A DNA stretch of 35,875 nucleotides from Flavobacteriaceae bacterium (GCA_947371275.1 CANBOV010000025.1:1-35875), one strand, 5' to 3'; positions 18,042 through 27,113 are shown, numbered from the stretch's first letter. The notes: generated from the letters alone by a model not told the origin. Translations and numbers: made by a program.

Positions 18042-18065
18042 GTTTTTCTTTAGTTATAGAAAAAC
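18042..18065. repeat. Inverted repeat (8-base arms, 8-base loop) upstream of neuC
   Basis: GTTTTTCT at 18042-18049 and AGAAAAAC at 18058-18065 are exact reverse complements separated by eight bases. The repeat lies in the 91-base space between neuB and neuC, 23 bases before the neuC ATG. It could be an RNA hairpin in the leader or processing region, or a protein-binding site. I saw no clear promoter in this space. Confidence 0.4.
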
Positions 18066-18109
18066 TAATTCATACACTAATTTTCAAATTTTATCTTTTA
18101 TGATATGTA

Positions 18110-19150
18110 TTATTCAAAATCTTCATAAGTTAATTGTTCGTCAACTTTAATTTCACGCGTTGCAATTTTACCCAGTAATTGATTGAAATGTTCAGCCAAA
18201 ATCATTCCGGTCCCAGGTCTTTTAACCCAAATGTTTTCTTTATTTAAAATGTCACCTTTTTTGATATTTGCAATACTACAAACAGTTGCAAAAGCAAAAT
18301 CAATTGTAACCTGTTCTTCTTTTGCAGGTTCCTTAGTACCACCTCTCATTTGCCAAATTTCATGAGAACTAATAATAAGTTCAGAACAAGCTTTTTCATC
18401 CATACTACAAATAATATCAGGACCTGTACGTAGCATATGATCGGTGAAATGACGTTCTACTATACTCGCTCCTAGTGCCACTGAGCCTAAACAAGCATTA
18501 TTATTCAACGTGTGATCTGAAAGTCCAAAAACCTTCTCAGGAAACGCTTCATGCAATTGCTTCATAGCACCATAACGTACTAAATGAATTGGGGTTGGAT
18601 ATAAATTAGTAGTATGCAAAAGCGCAACTGGAATTTTGTGTTTATCAAATATTGCAACTGCTTTTTGAACACTCTCGATGGTATTCATTCCTGTACTTAA
18701 TATTACTGGTTTACCAAAACTACAAATATGCTCAAGCAATGGATAATTATTACATTCGCCTGAACCTATTTTATATGCTGGTAGATCAAACTTTTTAAGT
18801 CTTTCAGCGGCGGCTCTTGAAAAAGGAGTAGATATAAAAATCATACCCTTGCTTTCTACATAATTTTTGAGTTCAAATTCATCGGTTTCGTTTAGAGAAC
18901 AACGTTCCATTATCTCATAAATAGAAACATCAGCATTGCCTGGAATTACTTTTTTGGCTGCACCACTCATTTCATCTTCAACAATATGTGTTTGATGCTT
19001 AACAATTTCAACACCAGCTTTGTGAGCTGCATCAACCATTTCTTTGGCAGCCTTTAATGAACCTTCGTGATTAATACCTATTTCTGCAATTACTAAAGGA
19101 GGAAAATCAGGTCCGATTTTTCTGCCAGCTATTTCAATGTATGGGTTCAT
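18110..19150 (-). CDS. neuB: Nonulosonic acid synthase, NeuB/LegI family
   Basis: The 346-residue enzyme would condense a six-carbon 2-acetamido sugar with phosphoenolpyruvate to give a nine-carbon nonulosonic acid (sialic or legionaminic type) in the cytoplasm. The N-terminal TIM barrel (about 1-270) shows [86 protein letters not shown] and SIVERHFT. The C-terminal antifreeze-like SAF domain (about 285-346) has [20 protein letters not shown], placing it over the active site of the partner subunit in the domain-swapped dimer known for NeuB. It begins four bases after the neuA stop. Legionaminate rather than sialate synthase is favoured by the pgl genes. Confidence 0.93.
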   Translation of the reverse strand: MNPYIEIAGRKIGPDFPPLVIAEIGINHEGSLKAAKEMVDAAHKAGVEIVKHQTHIVEDEMSGAAKKVIPGNADVSIYEIMERCSLNETDEFELKNYVESKGMIFISTPFSRAAAERLKKFDLPAYKIGSGECNNYPLLEHICSFGKPVILSTGMNTIESVQKAVAIFDKHKIPVALLHTTNLYPTPIHLVRYGAMKQLHEAFPEKVFGLSDHTLNNNACLGSVALGASIVERHFTDHMLRTGPDIICSMDEKACSELIISSHEIWQMRGGTKEPAKEEQVTIDFAFATVCSIANIKKGDILNKENIWVKRPGTGMILAEHFNQLLGKIATREIKVDEQLTYEDFE

Positions 19151-19154
19151 GTTT

Positions 19155-19811
19155 TTATTTATTTAAAAGATAAGACGCATATTCAAAATCTACTAAAGTA
19201 TCTATATCTACAATAGGAAAAGAATCATCTATAATATAGGGTAAAGCTTTTTCCGAAATTATTGTATTATTCATTATTAACTCTGCTTTGCAAATATATA
19301 GCAATCCGTTTTCAAAATATAAAGGTTCTAAGTCTTGACTTCTCTGTCCAAAAGTATAATTAAAAGGAATAAATGAATTGTTTTTAATTTTTCCAAGTTT
19401 ATATTCATTTTTACTTACTGTAAATAAACATTCTAAACCATCACTAATAAACTTATGATAACAATTTCTAACTAAATATTCTGGTCTTAAAGGATTAGTA
19501 GGTTGTAATAAAAATAAATTATCAATTTCTAAATTTAAATTGTCCAAAACGTTTTTTAATGCCGAAACAGTCGGCTCCAGGTCACCTGATAGTTCGGCAG
19601 GTCTATCTATAACTTGCGCTCCAAATTTAAGAGCAATTTCCTTAATTTGAAGATCATCAGTAGAAACAAATACGGAATCAATAATAGAAGGATTATTTTG
19701 AGCATAAATAATACTATGAGCCAAGAGTGGTAATCCATTAAGATTTAATAAATTCTTGTTGGGTAATCTTTTAGATCCACCTCTAGCCGGAATAACTGCA
19801 ATGTTTTTCAT
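19155..19811 (-). CDS. neuA: CMP-nonulosonic acid cytidylyltransferase, NeuA/LegF family
   Basis: The 218-residue enzyme activates a nonulosonic acid with CTP, giving the CMP-sugar donor for a sialyltransferase-like enzyme. The CTP-binding P-loop is [14 protein letters not shown] (residues 7-20). [42 protein letters not shown] and [15 protein letters not shown] follow and match the family throughout. At 218 residues it is the short form without an extra esterase domain. It follows a GT2 gene by about 34 bases and precedes neuB by four. Known sialyltransferase families (GT42, GT52, GT80) are not obvious nearby, so the transferase using its product is unidentified. Confidence 0.92.
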   Translation of the reverse strand: MKNIAVIPARGGSKRLPNKNLLNLNGLPLLAHSIIYAQNNPSIIDSVFVSTDDLQIKEIALKFGAQVIDRPAELSGDLEPTVSALKNVLDNLNLEIDNLFLLQPTNPLRPEYLVRNCYHKFISDGLECLFTVSKNEYKLGKIKNNSFIPFNYTFGQRSQDLEPLYFENGLLYICKAELIMNNTIISEKALPYIIDDSFPIVDIDTLVDFEYASYLLNK

Positions 19812-19845
19812 TGAAAAAAGGAAATTGATAGTAAAGTAAAAATAA

Positions 19846-20748
19846 CTATTTTTCTGGTATCCAATATATTTTAGCTTCCTTTAATTTGAGGTAATTTTCA
19901 TATTCTATTCTGGATAAAGAATTTCTATTTTTAACCAGTTTTGGTATCTTAATAAAAAAATCACAAATAGCAAATAGTAACGGGAAAAAAGTCTTAAAAT
20001 CACCTTTTATTAGTATTTTTTTTAATTGTTCACAAATGGAAAACATTAAACATTTAACTGCTACAAACAAGGGGAAAAACAAAATATAATTGAACCAATC
20101 GGAGCGCAATGACCTTCTTAATCGAAAAGAAAATTGTGATCTATTTTGCGCTCTCTTTATTAGATTTACCCGATGTTGTACCAATATTTCAGGAAGATAA
20201 TGTACTTGCCATTTCTTTTTAAACAATTGAAGAGATGCAAAAGTTTCTTCTCCATAAAACTCATACCATTCTGGATAATTGGGGATGTCATTCCATGCTT
20301 CCATCCGCCAAATATGACCACAGCCCACAAAGCTTTTTACAATGCATTCTTTTTCATTGCTTTGAGAAAAAAATACATCATTTTTAGTCCAAAAAATACG
20401 CGAAGCAATTAATCCACATTTTGGGTTTGTGGAAAAATATTTTGAAATTAATTCTAAAGGATTATCTCCAATAAAATTTGCATCATCATCTAAAGAAATT
20501 GCATATTGCGCTCGAGTTTCATTTAACATCTTATTTCTACAATAAATATATCCTTTGGATTGTCTATTACTTTTTAAAATAATTTGCGGAAAATTTACTT
20601 TAACTTTTTCTATGGTCGAATCTTTAGAGCCATCATCATAAACTACACAAACCACCTCGTTATTAAGTAGTGGTTGAATCGTATTTAGAGTAAAAAGTAA
20701 CTCATCGCAACGGTCTTTGGTAGAAATAAGTATCGCAAAAGTTACCAT
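19846..20748 (-). CDS. Glycosyltransferase family 2 (GT-A fold)
   Basis: The roughly 300-residue protein starts MVTFAILISTKDRCDELLFT and has CVVYDDGSKDSTIEKV, RNKMLNETRAQYAISLDDDA (the acidic metal site) and EFYGEETFASLQLFKKKW, the base region typical of GT2. A hydrophobic segment near residues 212-232 (YILFFPLFVAVKCLMF) suggests membrane association. I chose the ATG at 20746-20748. A GTG two codons earlier (20752-20754) would give a four-base GTGA overlap with the upstream gene, which resembles other junctions here, so it remains possible. The product would add one sugar to the glycan. Specificity is unknown. Confidence 0.83.
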   Translation of the reverse strand: MVTFAILISTKDRCDELLFTLNTIQPLLNNEVVCVVYDDGSKDSTIEKVKVNFPQIILKSNRQSKGYIYCRNKMLNETRAQYAISLDDDANFIGDNPLELISKYFSTNPKCGLIASRIFWTKNDVFFSQSNEKECIVKSFVGCGHIWRMEAWNDIPNYPEWYEFYGEETFASLQLFKKKWQVHYLPEILVQHRVNLIKRAQNRSQFSFRLRRSLRSDWFNYILFFPLFVAVKCLMFSICEQLKKILIKGDFKTFFPLLFAICDFFIKIPKLVKNRNSLSRIEYENYLKLKEAKIYWIPEK

Positions 20749-20750
20749 AG

Positions 20751-21977
20751 TCACTTTAAATTATTCATTATTTTTTTCAAATTAAATTCTGTTGCATAAT
20801 CAATTAAATCTTTTCTGTTTAATATTAAACTAGATGGATTACTTTTCCAGATTTGATATAAATTAGTAATGCATATCTCTATAGCTTTTTCATCATTTGC
20901 TTCAGTCCAATATTCGTAATCACTACCTAACAATCGTTTCACTTCACTATAATAAGGTCCTAAAAGTAGAATGGGTTTATTAGCAACAACACAATTGGGA
21001 AATTTACCTGGTAGAAACGGACTAATTTCAGAAATAGCTTCTAGAATTATATTTACAGTTGCTTTATTTTCAAGATTTTGTACAATTTTATAATCTAAAT
21101 AATTTTGAACAACAATATTAGAATGATTATAATCATTAAGCAATTTCCTATGAGAATCGTTATGTCCAATAAAATATAAGGTTGTATTATCTTTAGCATC
21201 AGGATTATTTTCTAAAAAATTCAAAAAACCTTTTAACAAAAACTCTGGATTTCTTTGTTTTAATAAATTACCAGCATGTAATAATGAGAATTGATTTTCT
21301 TTAAAAAAGTCAGGAATTGTTTCCAAATTATTGGATACATTGATTTGGTGAGGAATAATTTCACTTTTTAAAGCAACTGCCGGAAAATAACTTTCCATCC
21401 ATTGTTTTAGCAGTAAGCTAGGAAAAGCTAAAAATTTTGCCTTTTCAGTTACATCACGAATAAATCTTTCTTTTTGCAAGTACCCATATTCTACCCAATT
21501 ATAAGGCCTAGGATACATATGAAATGGATATGGATCATGAATATAAGCCATCCATTTTTTATGCAATTCAGGCAGCAGAAGCATTGCTCTATGTGGCCTG
21601 AAACTTCCTCCTTTACTAAGTGTAAGTATCAAATCCGGTTTGTAATCGCTTTCCTTTTTTATGTATACGGCAATTTGATTTGCATCATTGGTATGAGTGA
21701 ACGAAAATCCAAAAATATTTTCAACATTATGATTGATTAAAATTTTTGTCTTTCTCTGAAAAATTCTTACCAAACGAGATAAAACAAATAATATAGAAAA
21801 CTGTCGTTCAGGAATCCAAAGGCATTCTATTCCTTCTAAATTAATTTCTTTCTGAGAAAAATGCAAAACTTTTAGGTTAAATCCAGCTTTTACCAAATTA
21901 GAAATCAAAGCAACATTTACCTTGGAAGCACTGCTGTCATCTACATTAATCGACTCTGATATGACTAAGATTTTCAT
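20751..21977 (-). CDS. GT-B-fold glycosyltransferase, divergent
   Basis: The 408-residue protein begins MKILVISESINVDDSSASKV and has two Rossmann-like halves. The acceptor half includes DLILTLSKGGSFRPHRAMLL and WMAYIHDPYPFHMYPRPYNW. The donor half includes QFSLLHAGNLLKQRNPEFLL, TLYFIGHNDSHRKLL, IVVQNYLDY and FLPGKFPNCVVANKPILLLG. The layout is that of GT4-like enzymes, but the usual E-x7-E is replaced by a SEISPFLPGKFPN-type segment, so the exact family is uncertain. It overlaps wecB by four bases (ATGA, 21974-21977). Its cytoplasmic location is inferred from the lack of a signal peptide or membrane segment. Confidence 0.75.
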   Translation of the reverse strand: MKILVISESINVDDSSASKVNVALISNLVKAGFNLKVLHFSQKEINLEGIECLWIPERQFSILFVLSRLVRIFQRKTKILINHNVENIFGFSFTHTNDANQIAVYIKKESDYKPDLILTLSKGGSFRPHRAMLLLPELHKKWMAYIHDPYPFHMYPRPYNWVEYGYLQKERFIRDVTEKAKFLAFPSLLLKQWMESYFPAVALKSEIIPHQINVSNNLETIPDFFKENQFSLLHAGNLLKQRNPEFLLKGFLNFLENNPDAKDNTTLYFIGHNDSHRKLLNDYNHSNIVVQNYLDYKIVQNLENKATVNIILEAISEISPFLPGKFPNCVVANKPILLLGPYYSEVKRLLGSDYEYWTEANDEKAIEICITNLYQIWKSNPSSLILNRKDLIDYATEFNLKKIMNNLK

Positions 21978-23077
21978 TGTTTTCGTTTTTCTAAATATTC
22001 TGAAATTTTTTGAGAAGCTAGCCCATCTCCATATGGATTTTCACTAGTTGGATTAAAGCCATTTTTGAGATAATAATTTGCCTTCTGAACGATTAAATCT
22101 TTCTGAGTTCCTACTAATGTTGAAAATCCTTTTTCTACACCCTCAGGTCTTTCTGATACTTCTCTAGTTACTAAAATATGCTTTTTGAATGTAGGTGCTT
22201 CCTCTTGAATACCTCCAGAATCTGAAATAATTAAACTGCAATGATTTAATAACCAAACTATAACAGGATAATCTACGGGTTGTAGCAAATGAATGTTTTT
22301 ATTATGACCGAGTAATTTATACACCGGTTCTTGTACGTTAGGATTTAAATGCACCGGGAAAACAATTTGCACTTCTGTATCATAATGAACTATTTCGAGT
22401 AAAGCTTCACAAAATGAAATGAATCCTTTACCAAAACTCTCTCTTCTATGACCGGTCACTAAAACAAATTTCTTATTCAGAAGAAATTGTAAATTTTCAA
22501 TTTCAGTATTAACAAAACCGGATTCCAATTTATTTTTTGTCCAAAGCAAAGCATCAATTACAGTATTTCCAGTTACTATAATATCTTTTTCAGCTATGCT
22601 TTCTTTAAGCAAATTACTTTTAGCTAATGAAGTTGGAGCAAAGTGAAAATCAGCTATTCTACCCGTTAATTGACGGTTAAGCTCTTCTGGGAAAGGAGCA
22701 TTTTTGTTGTAAGTTCTTAGTCCTGCTTCTACATGACCCACCTTGATGCCTCTATGAAATGCAGCCAAAGCAACCATTGAAGATGTAGTTGTATCACCAT
22801 GCACTAAAACAACATCTGGTTTCTCATTTACTAAAACAAAATCTATCTCTGCTAAAATATTGGCACTTAAACTATTTAAAGTTTGATTGGGCTTCATTAA
22901 ATTTAGATCATAATCTGGAACCATTTCAAAAAAATCTAATACTTGATCAAGCATTTTACGATGTTGAGCAGTAACACAAAGCTTTACTTCAAAATACGCA
23001 GTGCTCTTTAGTTGATGGTAAAGTGGTGCCATCTTAATCGCTTCCGGTCTTGTTCCAAAACAAAGTATGATTTTCAT
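21974..23077 (-). CDS. wecB: Non-hydrolysing UDP-GlcNAc 2-epimerase
   Basis: The 367-residue enzyme interconverts UDP-GlcNAc and UDP-ManNAc. It shows the full WecB pattern: ILCFGTRPEAIKMAPLYHQL, VLVHGDTTTSSMVALAAFHR, VGHVEAGLRTYNKNAPFPEE, NRQLTGRIADFHFAPT, IVTGNTVIDALLW, LVTGHRRESFGKGF and IISDSGGIQEEAPTF. Length and motifs are normal. No UDP-ManNAc dehydrogenase (WecC) gene is visible in the window, so the product may be used as ManNAc, or oxidised by an enzyme encoded elsewhere. It overlaps the genes on both sides by four bases (ATGA), inside the translationally coupled block 20751-24075. Confidence 0.95.
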   Translation of the reverse strand: MKIILCFGTRPEAIKMAPLYHQLKSTAYFEVKLCVTAQHRKMLDQVLDFFEMVPDYDLNLMKPNQTLNSLSANILAEIDFVLVNEKPDVVLVHGDTTTSSMVALAAFHRGIKVGHVEAGLRTYNKNAPFPEELNRQLTGRIADFHFAPTSLAKSNLLKESIAEKDIIVTGNTVIDALLWTKNKLESGFVNTEIENLQFLLNKKFVLVTGHRRESFGKGFISFCEALLEIVHYDTEVQIVFPVHLNPNVQEPVYKLLGHNKNIHLLQPVDYPVIVWLLNHCSLIISDSGGIQEEAPTFKKHILVTREVSERPEGVEKGFSTLVGTQKDLIVQKANYYLKNGFNPTSENPYGDGLASQKISEYLEKRKQ

Positions 23078-24075
23078 CGGTTCTTAGTCCCTTTTTTTAT
23101 TTTAATATGCATTTTAAAAACTTTTAAAAATAAGCTTTTAATAAAATATAAAACATGATTAAAGATGTATTTATCTTTTAGATAAATAGTTTCAAAAACA
23201 GACGGCTGAATTAATTGTAGATTATCATAATTTAGCTTATTTGCTTCGTCATCTATTCGATTTCCTAGGTGATATGCAAAACTTTTTACTGTTGACAATC
23301 TATAAAGTCCACGTTCTTCAGCCAGGCAATCCATAAATTTTTCTTCGTATCCATTCTTAAATTTAATTTCTGGAAATGAACTTTGATTTTTAAAGAGAGC
23401 ACTTTTATAAGTTGCTATGAAATGTGTCGCTCCTAAAATAGCTTTTACTTTTCCATCCAGATAAAATTGTCTTTCTTTCCAATTGTATTTGAAAGAGGTA
23501 TTGACAAGTGCTTCATTATTGGTACCTTTGAGAAATAAATCTACATCTTCGTCAGAAACTATTTTTCCGTAGCGCAATTTTTGGGTAAAAAAAGAATCGA
23601 AAATCACTGCTGAATTAAAATTAAGAGCAGAATATTGCGATGGCAAAGGAGTCACTATGCCTGCTTTAGGATGATATTGAAAAACATCGAAAACTGCATT
23701 TTCCCAACCTTTAAAAAATAGAACATCAGCATCGGATATAGTCACAAATGGCTCAAAAACAGATCGCACTTCATTTATGACCGCATAGACCTTTCCTCTA
23801 TTTTGACCATACAAAACATATTTGTCTATTTTATCAAGGTATTTCTTTACAACACTTTCTGAATCTTTTATCGAATTATTATTAATTAATGTAATGTTAG
23901 TGGTTTCAGGATTAATGGTTTTGGTGAGCGAATGAAGACAATTGTCTAAAACCTGAAGTGCCTGAGTATAATAATCCTCTTGAATATTCGGAATATAAAA
24001 AACCACAACAACTCGGTGTTGCTTTTTAAGGTTTATTTCTTCCTTATTTTTTTCTGGATTTACACCTTCTCGCAT
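23074..24075 (-). CDS. Glycosyltransferase family 2-like (GT-A fold)
   Basis: The 333-residue protein has a charged N-terminal leader of about 18 residues, then RVVVVFYIPNIQEDYYTQAL, ITLINNNSIKDSESVVKKYL, YVLYGQNRGKVYAVINEVRS and the acidic site in VTISDADVLFFKGWENAVFD near residue 117. A FKNGYEEKFMDCLAEERGL segment fits the catalytic-base region. The pattern is GT-A with a DxD-like DAD. The start codon follows the FkbM stop directly (TAA then ATG), and the end overlaps wecB by four bases. Adjacency to wecB makes a ManNAc-type donor conceivable but unproven. Confidence 0.78.
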   Translation of the reverse strand: MREGVNPEKNKEEINLKKQHRVVVVFYIPNIQEDYYTQALQVLDNCLHSLTKTINPETTNITLINNNSIKDSESVVKKYLDKIDKYVLYGQNRGKVYAVINEVRSVFEPFVTISDADVLFFKGWENAVFDVFQYHPKAGIVTPLPSQYSALNFNSAVIFDSFFTQKLRYGKIVSDEDVDLFLKGTNNEALVNTSFKYNWKERQFYLDGKVKAILGATHFIATYKSALFKNQSSFPEIKFKNGYEEKFMDCLAEERGLYRLSTVKSFAYHLGNRIDDEANKLNYDNLQLIQPSVFETIYLKDKYIFNHVLYFIKSLFLKVFKMHIKIKKGTKNR

Positions 24076-24915
24076 TTACGTCATAATTTTTAATGCGTTG
24101 CTTCCTTTTAATAAAACATAATCAGCGCTACCATCATACTGACTTACTACAACTAATTCATTTTGAGCATTGATTTTAAAAATTGTTTTAAAATCATTTG
24201 CGATTAACATATTTATAATAGTTTCACAGGTTTCCCGTCCGTTAATCTCAGCTAATAACTCAATAATAATAACTGCTTCCTCCACCTGATTTAGTAATTC
24301 CATAGCTCCTTCAATTACTTCTTTTTCAAAACCTTCCACATCGATTTTAATCATTATTTTTTTGGAAGTAATGAACACTCTAAAATCATCTAATAATGAA
24401 ACTAGAATGGATGCTTTTTTATTATTTTCTGAAAAAGATACTTTAAGTGAATGTTTCCCTTTATTCCATCCTTCATTAACATTTAATTCAGCAAGTCCTT
24501 TAAAATTACCAAGTCCCATATTAAATGGATTAATATTTTTAAAATTATTTAAACTAATGTTTTTAATAAAGTCATTAAAATTTGATGGTTCTGGCTCGAA
24601 TGAAAAAATTTCTATTTTTGCGTTGGCCGAAGCCGCTGTCAAAGAATGAATACCCACATTAGCACCAACATCTACTAAGTCGTAACCATCTTGGGCAAAC
24701 TTTTTAATAACGCTAAGTACTGCCTTTTCGTTATAAGTATTAAATAAAATGTTTTGTTCAATTGCAGATTTCACCCCCACACTCATGCTAAAACCATTAA
24801 ATCGAATCAAAATCTTATCATTACGCAATAAACGTTTGATATACAATTTAATAGTAGTGCTTGGCTTGACATTATTATAAATGTATAATAAAAATTCAAG
24901 TAATATTTTTTTCAT
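24076..24915 (-). CDS. FkbM-family SAM-dependent methyltransferase
   Basis: The 279-residue protein carries the FkbM-type SAM-binding region: DLVDVGANVGIHSLTAASAN, IFSFEPEPSNFNDFIKNISL, then MIKIDVEGFEKEVIEGAMEL near residue 190, a hallmark of this family. It would O-methylate a sugar hydroxyl. It begins 12 bases after the stop of the Wzt-type ATPase gene. In some ABC-exported O-antigens, a methyl or methyl-phosphate cap on the non-reducing end stops growth and is bound by the Wzt C-terminal domain. This gene is a candidate for such a cap, but the position is the only evidence. It could equally methylate an internal residue. Confidence 0.85.
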   Translation of the reverse strand: MKKILLEFLLYIYNNVKPSTTIKLYIKRLLRNDKILIRFNGFSMSVGVKSAIEQNILFNTYNEKAVLSVIKKFAQDGYDLVDVGANVGIHSLTAASANAKIEIFSFEPEPSNFNDFIKNISLNNFKNINPFNMGLGNFKGLAELNVNEGWNKGKHSLKVSFSENNKKASILVSLLDDFRVFITSKKIMIKIDVEGFEKEVIEGAMELLNQVEEAVIIIELLAEINGRETCETIINMLIANDFKTIFKINAQNELVVVSQYDGSADYVLLKGSNALKIMT

Positions 24916-24927
24916 TCTTACTTGCTT

Positions 24928-26199
24928 TTACTTATGACTATAATCCATTTTGAATTCCATCAAAATCTTACTTTGATTTGTTGGCACTTGTCTACTATTA
25001 CTAAAAAAATCACCAGACTCAACTATGATTTGGAATGCATTATGAATATAATCAGCAACTTCACCGTCAACTGTCATAAAAATAGTTGCAAAATAAATTC
25101 CATTATTAAATTGATTTCTAGGGAATTTTATTTTTATATCTTTTGGAAAAACATTTTCTTTGATATGCACTAAGTCGGAACTCACCCATGATAATCTTTG
25201 TCCGAAATCATCTTCAATTCGCATATCAAAGCGAATTCTTGAACTAATAATATTATCTGGATTGTATAATTTAATAGTAATATTCAATTCATTTCCAGAA
25301 ACCACTGTTTCATTTTCACTATTTCCAAAAACTCTTACTTCTTGAAATTTAATTCTCCCATTACCTTTTCTCCCTTTAGCATTGAGTAAATCATTGGAAA
25401 AAGAATCTCCTTGTAGGTAAGTCATTATTGTTTGATTTATATCACTCTCCTTAATTAACCTTCCATTCTCAATCAACAATCCTTTTGTGCAAAGTTTTTG
25501 TACTGAGGCCATATTATGGCTAACAAAAAGTACAGTTCTACCTTGACCTTTAGTAATATCGCCCATTTTACCTAGACACTTCTTTTGAAATTCTGCGTCA
25601 CCTACTGCTAATACTTCATCTACAATTAATATTTCACTTTCTAAATGAGCAGCTACAGCAAATGCTAAACGAACATACATGCCTGAAGAATAACGCTTTA
25701 CGGGAGTATCGATGTAACGTTCTACACCAGAAAAATCAATAATTTCATCTAATTTTCTACTTATCTCATTCTTACGCATTCCAAGTATAGCTCCGTTCAG
25801 ATATATATTTTCCCTTCCTGAAAGTTCAGGATGAAAACCAGTACCAACTTCTAGTAAACTTGCTATTCTTCCTTTTACCTTTATCTGTCCAGTAGTTGGG
25901 CTAGTAACTCTCGAAAGAAGCTTTAAAAGTGTACTTTTTCCAGCACCATTCTTGCCTATAATTCCAACGGCTTCACCTTGATTAATTTGAAAATTAATAT
26001 CTTGTAAAGACCAAACAATATCACTTTCTCCTGCAATAGTTCTATCATTAGCTTGCCCAATTTTTATAAAAGGATCTTCCTTCCCTAATATTTTTGTTAA
26101 CCAAAACCGCTCTATATCCCGAGATATTGTCCCTGTTCCAATTTGACCGATTTGATAAGCTTTAGATAAGTTCTCGACTTGTATAATTGTTTTATTCAT
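24928..26199 (-). CDS. wzt: Polysaccharide ABC exporter ATPase, Wzt type with C-terminal domain
   Basis: The 423-residue protein has an N-terminal nucleotide-binding domain with Walker A (GIIGKNGAGKSTLLKLLSRV, near residue 85), the signature YSSGMYVRLAFAVA, Walker B with its glutamate (ILIVDEVLAVGDAEFQKK) and the H-loop FVSHNMASVQ. Residues about 290-423 form an extra beta-rich domain (KFQEVRVFGNSENETVVSGN onward), the Wzt_C type that binds the terminal sugar of the exported chain in known O-antigen systems. It powers export of a lipid-linked glycan across the inner membrane. The junction with wzm is a one-base TAATG overlap, and the FkbM methyltransferase follows. Confidence 0.94.
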   Translation of the reverse strand: MNKTIIQVENLSKAYQIGQIGTGTISRDIERFWLTKILGKEDPFIKIGQANDRTIAGESDIVWSLQDINFQINQGEAVGIIGKNGAGKSTLLKLLSRVTSPTTGQIKVKGRIASLLEVGTGFHPELSGRENIYLNGAILGMRKNEISRKLDEIIDFSGVERYIDTPVKRYSSGMYVRLAFAVAAHLESEILIVDEVLAVGDAEFQKKCLGKMGDITKGQGRTVLFVSHNMASVQKLCTKGLLIENGRLIKESDINQTIMTYLQGDSFSNDLLNAKGRKGNGRIKFQEVRVFGNSENETVVSGNELNITIKLYNPDNIISSRIRFDMRIEDDFGQRLSWVSSDLVHIKENVFPKDIKIKFPRNQFNNGIYFATIFMTVDGEVADYIHNAFQIIVESGDFFSNSRQVPTNQSKILMEFKMDYSHK

Positions 26200-27068
26200 T
26201 AGATGGTGTCAACAAAGTTTTTTTCTGTTTTATTAAAAATAATAATCCCAAAAAATAATATAACAAAAGTAACTATTGCAGAATAACTTAGGCTTCCAAA
26301 AGTAAATTCTCCTTTTCCTAAAAAAGCATATCGAAAAGCTTCTATAATTCCGGTCATTGGATTTAATCCAACCCAATAACCATATCCTTTTTCTTTAGCA
26401 TAACTCAATGGATAAATAACAGAAGTAGTGTACATTAAAAGTTGAACTCCGAAAGTCACTAAAAAAGTCAAATCTCGATATTTAGTAGTAACTGCGGTAA
26501 TAATTAATCCCATACCTAAGCCTAACATAGCCATCAAAAAAATCAATAATGGAAATAAAAACAGCCCTGAAGTAATTTTGAAACTGGCACCAATTACAGG
26601 AAAATAATAATAATATAACATCATGAAAAAGAGCAAAAGTAATTGAACTGCAAATCTAACCAAATTACTGACAACAATACTCAATGGCATTATCAACCTA
26701 GGAAAATATACTTTTCCAAAAATATTTGCGTTATCTCTAAAAACTGTACTGGTCTTAGTTAAACAATCTGAAAAATAATTCCAAGAGGTTATTCCTGTCA
26801 AATAGAATAATTGATGCGGTAATCCATCAGCACTTATACCAGCAAGTGTTCCAAAAACAAAAGTAAAAACAATCATGGTAAAAATAGGCTGAATAAAAAA
26901 CCAAAGTGGTCCTAAAACAGTTTGTTTATAAAAGCTAACAAAGTCTCTTTTTACAAACAAAAAAAGTAGGTCTCTATAATTCCAAATGTCTTTGAATTTA
27001 ATATCAAAAAATGACGTATGCCCTTTAATTACCAAATCCCAATCTTGAAATTGATTTTTATTATTCAT
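26199..27068 (-). CDS. wzm: Polysaccharide ABC exporter permease, Wzm type
   Basis: The 289-residue ABC-2 family membrane protein has about six hydrophobic helices. Before the first helix is an amphipathic segment with WNYRDLLFLFVKRDFVSFYK followed by QTVLGPLWFFIQPIFTMIVF, the standard start of Wzm/TagG-type permeases. Near the end LNPMTGIIEAFRYAFLG is also typical. It would form the inner-membrane channel with Wzt for export of undecaprenyl-linked polysaccharide. It is the first gene of the long minus-strand series running to 1728, and a promoter-like TATATTTG lies 38 bases upstream of its ATG in the space shared with the divergent phosphatase gene. Confidence 0.94.
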   Translation of the reverse strand: MNNKNQFQDWDLVIKGHTSFFDIKFKDIWNYRDLLFLFVKRDFVSFYKQTVLGPLWFFIQPIFTMIVFTFVFGTLAGISADGLPHQLFYLTGITSWNYFSDCLTKTSTVFRDNANIFGKVYFPRLIMPLSIVVSNLVRFAVQLLLLFFMMLYYYYFPVIGASFKITSGLFLFPLLIFLMAMLGLGMGLIITAVTTKYRDLTFLVTFGVQLLMYTTSVIYPLSYAKEKGYGYWVGLNPMTGIIEAFRYAFLGKGEFTFGSLSYSAIVTFVILFFGIIIFNKTEKNFVDTI

Positions 27069-27105
27069 TCTGTATATAGGTTAAAATTACCTCTTATGAT
27101 ACTTG

Positions 27106-27113
27106 CAAATATA
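27106..27113 (-). promoter_or_regulatory. Candidate promoter -7 element (TATATTTG) for wzm and the downstream gene series
   Basis: The minus strand reads TATATTTG, an exact TAnnTTTG match, 38 bases before the wzm ATG. A TTG within TTTTG lies 24 bases upstream of it, slightly beyond the usual 17-23 spacing. The divergent layout demands a promoter here, which raises confidence above a chance match. Confidence 0.5.

Noticed and set aside
24922..25345. Plus-strand open frames opposite the end of wzt
   Set aside because: They lie antisense to a well-supported ABC ATPase gene, have no family-like motifs and are explained by AT-rich shadow reading.
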